Shown here piece by piece: positions 15,321 to 23,008 of a stretch of DNA of 40,224 nucleotides. The stretch comes from an uncultured Clostridia bacterium. Its GTDB lineage: Bacteria; Bacillota; Clostridia; Oscillospirales; Ruminococcaceae. The notes beneath the pieces were generated by a model. That model ran no database searches, was not told the DNA's origin, and was given only the letters and a program-made list of their open reading frames with translations. How positions within the stretch are numbered: position 1 is the first letter of the stretch; every line of letters starts with the position of its first letter. The position numbers were made by a program, and so were the translations under genes. The stretch lies in the NCBI GenBank assembly GCA_947631535.1, contig CANRLU010000001.1, positions 83,532 through 123,755 on the forward strand, read 5' to 3'.

Positions 15321-16889
15321 TTATTTTAACAGTTCGCCCGCCATCCAATCGGCGAGCTCTTTCATTCCCTCGGCATTGGGGTGAGTCCCGTCGTAAAACA
15401 GCGACGAGTCCATAATCCTGCCCTCGGTGCTTATCGTATCAAGGCCGTTAAGCTCCGCTATTTCGGCTATCCATTCGTTGAGCCCTGCAAGTGAGCTGCG
15501 CGGATACCCGCAAAGATATATCTTTGCCTCGGGATATTCGTCGGATATGTCGTCGAGCATCTTCTGATAATCCCTCATAAATGCGTCATAATCGCGCTTT
15601 TTGGCGTAGTCGTTGCAGCCGATGAAGACTATCACCACGTCGGGCGAGCGCCCGCAGATGCCCAGATCCCTGCCTCTGCCCGCACTTGCGGCGTGCTCCG
15701 GCTCTCCGAGGTCGCTTACCCCCGAGCCCGCATATGCGTTTATTTTGCAGATGTTCATTCCCAGCTTTTTTGCAAGCAGATACCACCACATCTGCGAGAC
15801 CTGCGTAACGTCGTCGTCGGGGTAGTTGAAAGTCTTGGGGGTATAGCGGCGGTAGGCGCTTAAGCTGTCGCCGATGACAGAGAGATATTTCCCCTCGAAT
15901 CGGCTGTTTTCCGGCTTTTGCGACTCCTTTTCCGCAAGCCCTTCGTCTGAGAGAGTTCCGAAGAAGTTCACGGAGCTTTCTTCCTCTTCCGAGACCGCCG
16001 CGGCGATGTATTTCGTTTCCGGAGTGACCTCTAAGGTTATGCTGCCGGAATTTATCCTGCTTTCGCCGATAACGCGGGTGTCTTTATCCAAACAAAAAAT
16101 AACATGCTCACTTTCGTCCCCGAATACGAGCGTTACGCTTTCGAGGGGGTAAAACTGACTGTCGATGTCGATGCGATACTGAACGGTCCCCTCTGCAGAG
16201 CGGTATTTTACCCAGTCGCCGCTGCGCTCGTAGCACTCGCCGGTGCGGTAGTAAAGCAAAAGCGGCACCCTGCGTCCGATTATGTCAACCGTCTTGCAAT
16301 AAAGCTCCGCCGCCTGCGCGCGGGTGACAAAAGAGCTTCCGCAGAATCCCCTCTTGCCTTCGGGCTCCATTATCCCGAGCGAGCACACCGCGGCCACGGC
16401 GCTCCGATATTTCTCGGGGATATCTTCATAGCCCTCCGTGCCGCCGTCCTGCGGGGCGTCAAAGCGGTCTTTCAAAAGATTTGCGGTCATCAGGGCGGCC
16501 TCATACCTGCTCACGGTGTGATTCATCTTCAGGTTCATTATGCCGATATATATTCCGTGAGCCATCAGCAGCTTACGGCCCGAAGCCGCCGCCTCGCAGC
16601 CCTCCACGAAGCCGTAAAAGGCCTTTGCAAGGATATCGGAAAACTCCTGTAAAGTGAGCCCGCCCTCGGGCAGAAACAGCTGCCCGCCGTCATCCAAAAC
16701 TTCCGCCGCCGACATAACGCCGTCCTCGCAGGCCCGAAGGATATATTCATACCCCTCATATTGGGCGGGAACGTCTTCAAACAAAGGCCCGCCGTAAGCC
16801 AGAGCTCCCGCCGATGCACAAAAACATACGGCGGACGCAAGAGCAAGACATACGGCCCTTTTTGCGATACTTTTAAGGCGGCAGGTCAC
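15321..16889 (-). CDS. Secreted SLH-domain SGNH hydrolase
   Basis: 522 residues, GTG start at 16889 overlapping the upstream gene as GTGA, with AAAGGGG at a good distance. It has an N-terminal signal peptide (basic start, hydrophobic core, Ala-rich end near residue 32). Three SLH-like repeats follow at about 36-90, 105-140 and 153-203, each ending in a form of the 'R-x-E/Q-A' helix. A beta-rich linker covers about 205-325. The SGNH/GDSL hydrolase domain (330-522) has block I GDSL with Ser342, Gly/Asn blocks (AGSG at 387-390; GCND with Asn426) and Asp500/His503 in DGTHPN, so the catalytic set looks complete. SGNH enzymes of envelope loci act as O-acetyl esterases or transferases on sugars. SLH repeats imply anchoring to the wall polysaccharide. 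Confidence 0.82.
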   Translation of the reverse strand: MTCRLKSIAKRAVCLALASAVCFCASAGALAYGGPLFEDVPAQYEGYEYILRACEDGVMSAAEVLDDGGQLFLPEGGLTLQEFSDILAKAFYGFVEGCEAAASGRKLLMAHGIYIGIMNLKMNHTVSRYEAALMTANLLKDRFDAPQDGGTEGYEDIPEKYRSAVAAVCSLGIMEPEGKRGFCGSSFVTRAQAAELYCKTVDIIGRRVPLLLYYRTGECYERSGDWVKYRSAEGTVQYRIDIDSQFYPLESVTLVFGDESEHVIFCLDKDTRVIGESRINSGSITLEVTPETKYIAAAVSEEEESSVNFFGTLSDEGLAEKESQKPENSRFEGKYLSVIGDSLSAYRRYTPKTFNYPDDDVTQVSQMWWYLLAKKLGMNICKINAYAGSGVSDLGEPEHAASAGRGRDLGICGRSPDVVIVFIGCNDYAKKRDYDAFMRDYQKMLDDISDEYPEAKIYLCGYPRSSLAGLNEWIAEIAELNGLDTISTEGRIMDSSLFYDGTHPNAEGMKELADWMAGELLK

Positions 16890-18184
16890 GGCTTTACCCC
16901 TTTCGTGATGAGTTTTGTGCGCACTCTTTCATTCCGCCCGTCCGACGGCTCTTCTTCGGCTTCGTCCGGCTCGTCTATCCGATATGACATCGTGAGCAGC
17001 GAGATCACGGCGGTGAGATAAATATAGTTGAAAGTATTGTCGGTAAGCGCTGTGGCGACAAGATAAACGCAGTAGCAGAAGCTCAGCACCGCGCCGTGTA
17101 TCCCCTGGAGCTTCGCCACGAGCCACGACCTCACAGAAAACACCGAAAGCCCCCACAGCAGCAGTCCCCAGAATCCTATGTCGATATAAAGCGCGACGAT
17201 GTCGTTATGAAGTCCGGTGCCGCTTGCGTCGTTCATATATTCAAGCAGAAATCCCGCTCCGCGCCCCATATAGTTCGGCCCGAAGTGGTAATAATCCCTC
17301 ACGAGCTCCAGAAGATGGGCTCGGCCCATAAGATTTATGCCCCAGTGCTCCTCGAGATAGCTCATAAAGCCCCAGTCGATAAGCCCGACGTAAAGCAGGA
17401 GTATCCCCGCGGCGACCGCTCCGGCTGCCATGAGCCACTTCACGTTTTTGCGCTTTTCGCTCGCGCCGAACCACAAAGCTATTCCGGCCGCAACGGCAAG
17501 CGCAACGGCAAGAAGGCTTATCCTCTTGAAGCCTGAGAGGAAGAAGAACAGCGACAAAAACGCCAATACATATACCCACGGCTTCTTCCAGAGTTCCTTA
17601 CGGTTTATTATAAAGAACACGAGGTATATCCCGAACGCAAACGTGAGCTCGTGTATCTCCATTTTGGCGATTATCCCGCCGGTGTCGTCGGCAAAGCTGA
17701 CGATGACGTTGCGCAGCTCGGAAAGATATGCCGAGAGCCCGCTTTCGCGTATGACCGTTACGAACCTTATGGCGTTCACGAATATCATCGAGACAAGATT
17801 TATCCATATGCTCCGGCTTCCGAGTACATAGACCATACCCGCCATGGCGAGAATTACGTTTATGTGATATACCTGGCTGAAGAGCCCGCGGCGTATCTCG
17901 GCAAAAGAGCTGAAATTGAACACCCACAGAAGCGCCGATATCGAAAGGTCGATGACATAGGGCAGCACGAGAACTCCGATATAGCATATCAGCTTTTTGC
18001 CCCTGACCAAGTCGGTGGAGACCAGAAAAACGCATACGCTCACAACGATCATCAATATGGCGAAAAGGTGCTTGAAAAGGATACCCACGCCGAAGTGCAA
18101 GGAATCGTTGTCGAGGTAATACATAAGCGAGGTCAGGGCGAAATACACCGCCGTCCACGCATAGAGCGACGCCTTTTGCTTCAT
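16886..18184 (-). CDS. O-antigen ligase/polymerase-like membrane protein (Wzy candidate)
   Basis: 432 residues with about ten to twelve membrane segments. A long extracytoplasmic loop late in the protein contains GRAHLLELVRDYYHFG and a G-rich GRGAGFLLEYMND...GLHNDIVALYIDIG region, the pattern of the Wzy_C/O-antigen-ligase superfamily, where an H-N-D-type loop is functional. With Wzx and Wzz-like genes in the same operon, the best reading is the polymerase that joins repeat units outside the membrane. The start overlaps the Wzz-GGDEF gene stop by ATGA, the stop overlaps the SLH-SGNH gene by GTGA. Confidence 0.82.
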   Translation of the reverse strand: MKQKASLYAWTAVYFALTSLMYYLDNDSLHFGVGILFKHLFAILMIVVSVCVFLVSTDLVRGKKLICYIGVLVLPYVIDLSISALLWVFNFSSFAEIRRGLFSQVYHINVILAMAGMVYVLGSRSIWINLVSMIFVNAIRFVTVIRESGLSAYLSELRNVIVSFADDTGGIIAKMEIHELTFAFGIYLVFFIINRKELWKKPWVYVLAFLSLFFFLSGFKRISLLAVALAVAAGIALWFGASEKRKNVKWLMAAGAVAAGILLLYVGLIDWGFMSYLEEHWGINLMGRAHLLELVRDYYHFGPNYMGRGAGFLLEYMNDASGTGLHNDIVALYIDIGFWGLLLWGLSVFSVRSWLVAKLQGIHGAVLSFCYCVYLVATALTDNTFNYIYLTAVISLLTMSYRIDEPDEAEEEPSDGRNERVRTKLITKGVKP

Positions 18185-20142
18185 ACCTTTTCGGCGTCGG
18201 CCTGCTGCTCTTCGCCGGACTTCGGCTCAACGGTCAGATGGTCTTTGCGCAGAGCGGTGGCCTTTGAAATGAGCGAGCGTATATTATATGTTCCTGCCTC
18301 GCGGGCGTTCACGCCTCCGAGCGAATATGCCACGGGGTAAGAGCCCGCCTGGTCGTTGATTACGGTAACAAGGCGCTCAAGCTCGGGAGCTATGCTGTCC
18401 TCCGAAGCGTCGAGGTCGAAGAACGCCCAGAACTGCCCGCTTCCGTTATATCCCACAAAGCTTTCGCTGCGGTTTTCCACCATTTCGCGAAGCACTCTGC
18501 CGAACGTCTGAAGTATCCTGTCGGCCTCCTCGCGGCCGAGTTCCCTGTTTATCTCATGCTGATTGCGAAGCTGCAGGCTTAAGCAGCAGAAGCTGCTCCG
18601 CATAGCCGATTCCTTTGCCTTTTCGCTGATGAAATTGTCGCAGGCTACGCGGTTCATGCAGCCGGTGAGGCGGTCCCTGAGGAAGACGTATTCCAGAATG
18701 TCTCCGATACGGCCGAGCAGCACAGCGGCTCCGCAGCCGATTATGAGGAACACCACCGCAACTATTATCATATAAAGCCTTATGTTGATGGTTGTTCCGG
18801 CGGTGACGCTCGTAAGAGTCTGGATATTCTGCGCGCCGAGATAGTCGTTATACTCCGAGTTGGTCTCGTCGGCTATGGCGTAAAGCTCGCTGAGGCGCTC
18901 CATAAGGGTGGAGATCTGCTCTTCTATCTCTTCGGCGGTCGCACTGCTGCTTATTACCGAATAGGGCGAAGCCGGCTGCAAAGTTGTGACGGTGGTGCCG
19001 TCTTCGTTCTGCTGAACGACTTCTATTGGCTTATAGTAGCCGTAGGTGCTGAGTATAAATCTGCAGTAGTCCTTATCCACGGTGGCGTGGTCGGCCTTTG
19101 TTTTGGCCTTGGCCCAGTTCGAGAGCAGCGTGTCGTACTCCACGGTGTGGTCTATTTCTTCCGTTTTTGTCCCGCCGCTGGCCGATGAGCTGTCGCGGTA
19201 GTTGTCGTAAACGTTGTCGAGGATATAATTGTAGTCCTCGGTGTAGTCGCTGTAGGTGTTCCCCGAGCTGCGCATCTTATCGACGTATGTATTTATTACC
19301 CTGTCGGTCTCGCTGAGGTCTTCCTCGGCGGTGGTGCTCTCAAGCTCGTGACGCGCGCTCTCATCGAGATACTTGCTTATGAGAACGTCGGTGTTTTTCG
19401 AGAGCTTGTTGCCCAGAATAAGCGAATAAAGCTTGTATACGTTCACCTTCTGGAGCATCTCGAAGTCGGACTGAAGGTCTTTGAAGGAATATCCGGTAGA
19501 AGCCGAGCGGAAGCCGTCCGACTTTTCGCTGTATTCGTAGAGCTTATCTATGGTATCGTTCAAAAGGTCGGATATCTGATTTGTAACGTCGAGATAATCG
19601 TATTCATCGACCTGTATTCCCTTCACCTTGTTGCTTATGTAGGTGCGGTTGATGTGTTTGGCGCTGTATTCCGAGGAATACACGTCCAAAAGCTCGTTCA
19701 GAACGTCGCGGACGAGGTCGGTGCTCGCGCCGGCGATGCCGCTCCCCATAGTGCAGGTTACGGAATAAACCGTGGGCTCTTCAACGCTCTTCTCGCCCTG
19801 CTCGTTGAGGGCGGTCTGAACGGCCAGATCTTCCTCTTTGACTATCGGTGTGACGGTTATGCTCGAACAGAATCTGTCAACGCTGTAAGAGCCGGAAAGT
19901 CCCAGATTCTCCATAGCCTTGGCCATATTGGCGGCGGAATTTATCTCTGAGGTGTCAATCCTGCTGCCGTCGGGTGCAAGGCCCTCGGCCGCCCGGTCGT
20001 TGCTGTAGCGGATAACCGCCGTGGCGACGTATTCCTGGCTTCCCGAAAGGAAGTAATAGGCCATCAAGGTCATCACGAAGAAGAAGAGGATTATGAACGG
20101 CATCCACTTTTTGAGATATCTGAAAAGCTGAAATTCTCTCAT
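18181..20142 (-). CDS. Wzz-like chain-length protein fused to degenerate GGDEF domain
   Basis: 653 residues. Membrane segments at about 14-33 and 455-480 enclose a roughly 420-residue extracytoplasmic domain that is charged and helical, the Wzz/CpsC layout but far longer than the usual Gram-positive form of about 230 residues. After the second membrane segment comes a GGDEF-family cytoplasmic domain starting LRDRLTGCMNR (about 487-497), the standard D-x-L-T-G-x-x-N-R opening. The signature GGDEF is replaced by GSGQF (567-571), so cyclase activity is unlikely. The domain may bind a nucleotide or mediate dimerisation. It starts immediately after the stop of the neighbouring paralogue (TAA-ATG) and overlaps the polymerase gene. 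The two Wzz-like proteins share several motifs (see the findings). Confidence 0.8.
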   Translation of the reverse strand: MREFQLFRYLKKWMPFIILFFFVMTLMAYYFLSGSQEYVATAVIRYSNDRAAEGLAPDGSRIDTSEINSAANMAKAMENLGLSGSYSVDRFCSSITVTPIVKEEDLAVQTALNEQGEKSVEEPTVYSVTCTMGSGIAGASTDLVRDVLNELLDVYSSEYSAKHINRTYISNKVKGIQVDEYDYLDVTNQISDLLNDTIDKLYEYSEKSDGFRSASTGYSFKDLQSDFEMLQKVNVYKLYSLILGNKLSKNTDVLISKYLDESARHELESTTAEEDLSETDRVINTYVDKMRSSGNTYSDYTEDYNYILDNVYDNYRDSSSASGGTKTEEIDHTVEYDTLLSNWAKAKTKADHATVDKDYCRFILSTYGYYKPIEVVQQNEDGTTVTTLQPASPYSVISSSATAEEIEEQISTLMERLSELYAIADETNSEYNDYLGAQNIQTLTSVTAGTTINIRLYMIIVAVVFLIIGCGAAVLLGRIGDILEYVFLRDRLTGCMNRVACDNFISEKAKESAMRSSFCCLSLQLRNQHEINRELGREEADRILQTFGRVLREMVENRSESFVGYNGSGQFWAFFDLDASEDSIAPELERLVTVINDQAGSYPVAYSLGGVNAREAGTYNIRSLISKATALRKDHLTVEPKSGEEQQADAEKV

Positions 20143-21522
20143 TTAATCCGCCTTCTTTCTGTTTCTCTTTATATCGCCCAGGAAGCTTATCACGTGGAGC
20201 ATCACGAATACCGCCAGAGTGAGCACGGCCGCCTTTTTTACCGCCGACATCGCCCTTGACTTCCAAGAGCTTACCGAAACGGTGAGATATCCGTTGGCCT
20301 GCCTGAAATCGTATTCCTTTACGAGCGAGCGGGCGCGTTCGGCAGTATCGGTGAGTTCGGCCTCTATCTGCTCTATCATTCTGTCGGCCCCCGCCGCCGA
20401 GCCGCTCTTTTCACCTTCCGCGGAAAGCTTATCGGCGATATATTCGTTGTCGGCGATCCTTGCGTGGAGCTCTATCATCTTGTCGGCGCTCTCCTCGGCC
20501 TCCTCGGCAAATTCGTCTACGCCTATCTTCGTCTGCGACATATAAAACTGCCCGTAGCTGTCGTATGTAGGAACAAGAACTATCCTCGCCATATCGTCCT
20601 CGTATTTTCTCATCACGGCGAGCCAGTTGTTGCTGGTCATGCGGTCTTTGCGGGCCTCAAAATCGAGGAAGATGTTTTCGGCCGAGAGCCTTCCGAGGTA
20701 GGTCTGGGTGTCCTTTGAAAGGCTGTTCTCGAGGACGTATGCCCTGAGGTCGGCAACAAGGGTATCTCGTATGTAATCGGCGCGGGTCTCTATGCTGCTG
20801 AAGCCCTCGCCCGTATCCTCCGACTGGAAGCTTCGGGTATTCTCCGAAAGCGTATACATAAAGTTTGCTATCCTGTCGGCCTCGGTGGAAAGGAGGTCGC
20901 ATATATCGAGATAATCCTCGCCGTTAAATTCGGAGTAGTCCTTGCTGAGCGGTTCGAGGTTGGTGGTATACTGCGCCGAGAGCCATTCCCTGTAGGCCGC
21001 GGAGAACACCTGGAGCACGTTTTCGCCGTCAAGGTGATCCGTCTTGCCGTTGGCCGAATATTTTATGCGGTATTCGGTGGAAACGCGGTAGTTGTCGCCG
21101 TCAATGCCGCCAGAGCTCTTTGCGGAGATATCCAGAACGTCTGCAAGATCCTCGGCTGTAACGTCGGACAGGACGTGCTTATCCTCCATTATATTCAGAA
21201 CTTCGCTGCCCAAAACGTCGGCCTGGTTGAACTTCGTGCCGTTGGGGTAAAGCCCACTCGAAGCGCCGTCGTAATTGAGCGAGAGAGTGGCGGTGCAGGA
21301 GCGCGGAACTTCCAATCCGCAGATCATAATGCTCACAAGGAAATATCCTGCCGTTACCACATATATCCAGCCCTTTTTGTGGAGCGGACGGTATCTCGTG
21401 CCGGTGATCTCTCTCATTCTCACACCGTCGAGCCTTACTATGTATATCAACGCCGCAATTACCAAGAGCGCCGCGACGGCTGCAAGAGCATATCCGCCGT
21501 AGGAATAAAGAAGGTAACTCAT
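20143..21522 (-). CDS. Wzz-like polysaccharide chain-length protein, paralogue without GGDEF
   Basis: 459 residues. Hydrophobic segments lie at about 9-29 and 50-70, followed by a 360-residue extracytoplasmic region and a C-terminal membrane segment (about 430-450) with a short basic tail. It shares with the downstream protein an A-T-x-x-x-x-Y start, a GLYPNGT/GLAPDGS block, a DYLDI/DYLDV-containing helix and an LSKDT/LSKNT motif, so the two are tandem duplicates. One extra N-terminal membrane segment and the absence of GGDEF distinguish it. It probably acts with the downstream protein in export or chain-length control. No tyrosine kinase (CpsD/EpsB type) is encoded here, although such kinases normally partner CpsC-like proteins. 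It starts 13 bp after the metallophosphoesterase stop. Confidence 0.72.
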   Translation of the reverse strand: MSYLLYSYGGYALAAVAALLVIAALIYIVRLDGVRMREITGTRYRPLHKKGWIYVVTAGYFLVSIMICGLEVPRSCTATLSLNYDGASSGLYPNGTKFNQADVLGSEVLNIMEDKHVLSDVTAEDLADVLDISAKSSGGIDGDNYRVSTEYRIKYSANGKTDHLDGENVLQVFSAAYREWLSAQYTTNLEPLSKDYSEFNGEDYLDICDLLSTEADRIANFMYTLSENTRSFQSEDTGEGFSSIETRADYIRDTLVADLRAYVLENSLSKDTQTYLGRLSAENIFLDFEARKDRMTSNNWLAVMRKYEDDMARIVLVPTYDSYGQFYMSQTKIGVDEFAEEAEESADKMIELHARIADNEYIADKLSAEGEKSGSAAGADRMIEQIEAELTDTAERARSLVKEYDFRQANGYLTVSVSSWKSRAMSAVKKAAVLTLAVFVMLHVISFLGDIKRNRKKAD

Positions 21523-21535
21523 TTTACATTCCTCC

Positions 21536-22702
21536 TTATGAAATATCGACGATAACGAGCTCGGGCGGGTTGAACAGCCTCGGTATTATGCCGTGATTCC
21601 CAAGCCCTCTGCTTATAACGAGCTCGGGGCCGTCAAGACTCTTCATACCGGCATCGTATTTCGGGAAAAGCCCTTCGTCGCCCGAAAGCAGGCCTCCCAG
21701 CCCGGGAAGGCGTATTATGCCGCCGTGGTTGTGCCCCGATACGACAAGGTCTACGCTGCTGCCCGAAAACACCCTTGCAGAGGCCTCGGGATAGTGAGAT
21801 ATCATTATCTTGCACTGTGCGGTGTCGTCGGCCATAAACCTTGTAATAAACTTTCCGGAATACGGCCAGGCGGCGTCCATATTGGTGCTCATTCCGCCTA
21901 TCAGGACGGTGTTGCCGTTTATTTCGGCGGTGACGGAGGAATTCTGCAAAACGGTCACTCCGGCCTTTTCAAGCCCGCTGAACAGGCTGCCGTCAACCAC
22001 GAGCGAAGAAAAGTCCTCCCCCGAATAACCTATTTCGTCAAGGTCTTCCTTGGTGAGCGCCATTCCGTATACCGCTATGTCGTCGTGGTTGCCCATTCCG
22101 AAGTAGACCGGCGCTATAGCCTGAAGCCGCGTGCACAGATCGACGGCATACCTTACGTCGGGGTCCTTGGCGTTGAGAGTGTCGCCCGCTATGAGGATCA
22201 TATCCGGCTCGAGCTCTTTTATCCTGTCTATCAGGTCCTGATTGCCTATGCCGAACTCCTTCTGATGAAGGTCGGCGAGCACGACCGCCCGCATCGGCGC
22301 AACGACATGCTCCGGATAGACCGCATAATATGAATAGGATATCGTCCTGCTCTCTATGCCGCTCCAAATGTAGAGCCCGCCTATGCACACCGCCGCCGCA
22401 ACGAGCAGCACCGAAATGTATTTCAGGATTTTCCTCGCCCTATGATGATTTTTTAACATTTTGCCGTCTCCTTTATTGTGAAGCACTTCGCCCTCCGCCG
22501 GTTTTTCCGGAGCCTTTTCGGGCCTGTGCCGAATTGTTTCCGCTTTTATATCCGCACTTTCGCCGACCTTATTCGGGGGCCGCCGCCTGCGGCGCTTAAA
22601 ACGTATGAGCAGAAATATGCCTGCCGAAAGCATAGCCGCTGCAAGTATTGCAAGAGCCGTACAGACGGCGATCTTTTTGAATTTCCTGTGCTTTTTGCGC
22701 AT
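21536..22702 (-). CDS. Membrane-anchored metallophosphoesterase (YkuE-like)
   Basis: 388 residues from ATG 22702. The calcineurin-like fold is complete: D144/H146 (ADLHQ), D174 (AGDT), N205/H206 (GNHDD), H303 (ISHYPE) and H324/H326 (SGHNHGG), binding two metals. Two hydrophobic segments precede it (about 11-34 and 93-112), joined by a basic, Pro/Glu-rich linker. ATG 22702 follows AAAGGAG; a second in-frame ATG at 22459 also follows AAAGGAG with ideal spacing and would give a 307-residue protein with one membrane segment, the normal YkuE layout. Both starts may be used. It is the first gene of the polysaccharide operon; homologues are called UDP-diacylglucosamine or general lipid phosphohydrolases, and the substrate here is unknown. 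Confidence 0.85.
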   Translation of the reverse strand: MRKKHRKFKKIAVCTALAILAAAMLSAGIFLLIRFKRRRRRPPNKVGESADIKAETIRHRPEKAPEKPAEGEVLHNKGDGKMLKNHHRARKILKYISVLLVAAAVCIGGLYIWSGIESRTISYSYYAVYPEHVVAPMRAVVLADLHQKEFGIGNQDLIDRIKELEPDMILIAGDTLNAKDPDVRYAVDLCTRLQAIAPVYFGMGNHDDIAVYGMALTKEDLDEIGYSGEDFSSLVVDGSLFSGLEKAGVTVLQNSSVTAEINGNTVLIGGMSTNMDAAWPYSGKFITRFMADDTAQCKIMISHYPEASARVFSGSSVDLVVSGHNHGGIIRLPGLGGLLSGDEGLFPKYDAGMKSLDGPELVISRGLGNHGIIPRLFNPPELVIVDIS

Positions 22703-22770
22703 ATTTCGCTTCTCCTTTCGGCTGCGGGGCGATATCCGTATAAGCCCTTTTGTCGGAAGATATATAGTAG

Positions 22771-22799
22771 ATTATAACTCATACGATTTTTTCTGTCAA
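22771..22799 (-). promoter_or_regulatory. Sigma-A promoter of polysaccharide operon
   Basis: Read on the minus strand, TTGACA (22799-22794) and TATAAT (22776-22771) are both perfect consensus with a 17-bp spacer. Transcription should start near 22764, giving a leader of about 60 nt before ATG 22702. Confidence 0.9.
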
Positions 22800-22870
22800 T
22801 AGCAATAATGCCGTTCAGGCGTGTCCCCGCAGAACACATTTTTTGCCGCGCTCCCGCCTTTTTAAATGTC

Positions 22871-22898
22871 TTGACAACACCTTTTAAATCTGTATAAT
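22871..22898 (+). promoter_or_regulatory. Sigma-A promoter P1 of kinase-CotH-VTC operon
   Basis: TTGACA at 22871-22876 and TATAAT at 22893-22898, both perfect consensus, 16-bp spacer. The start point would be near 22905, about 100 nt upstream of the kinase start codon. Confidence 0.85.
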
Positions 22899-22925
22899 GT
22901 TTATGTACGCTTTAGGCTGAAGCGC

Positions 22926-22954
22926 TTGCATTTATCCGGCTTTTGCTGTATAAT
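22926..22954 (+). promoter_or_regulatory. Sigma-A promoter P2 of kinase-CotH-VTC operon
   Basis: TTGCAT (22926-22931) and perfect TATAAT (22949-22954) with a 17-bp spacer, 56 bp downstream of P1. The -35 is one to two mismatches from consensus, so this may be a regulated second start giving a leader of about 45 nt. Confidence 0.65.
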
Positions 22955-23008
22955 GATGAAAATTTTTGCGATCCGCCCGTTTTGCAGTTTATATGAGAAA
23001 GGATACTT

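Larger units (their letters stand above)
22703..23008. other. Divergent promoter region between the two operons
   Basis: 306 bp with no gene. It contains one minus-strand sigma-A promoter for the polysaccharide operon and two plus-strand promoters for the kinase operon. No riboswitch-like or long conserved structure is apparent; a weak GTGT/ACAC hairpin near 22820 is not convincing. Confidence 0.8.
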
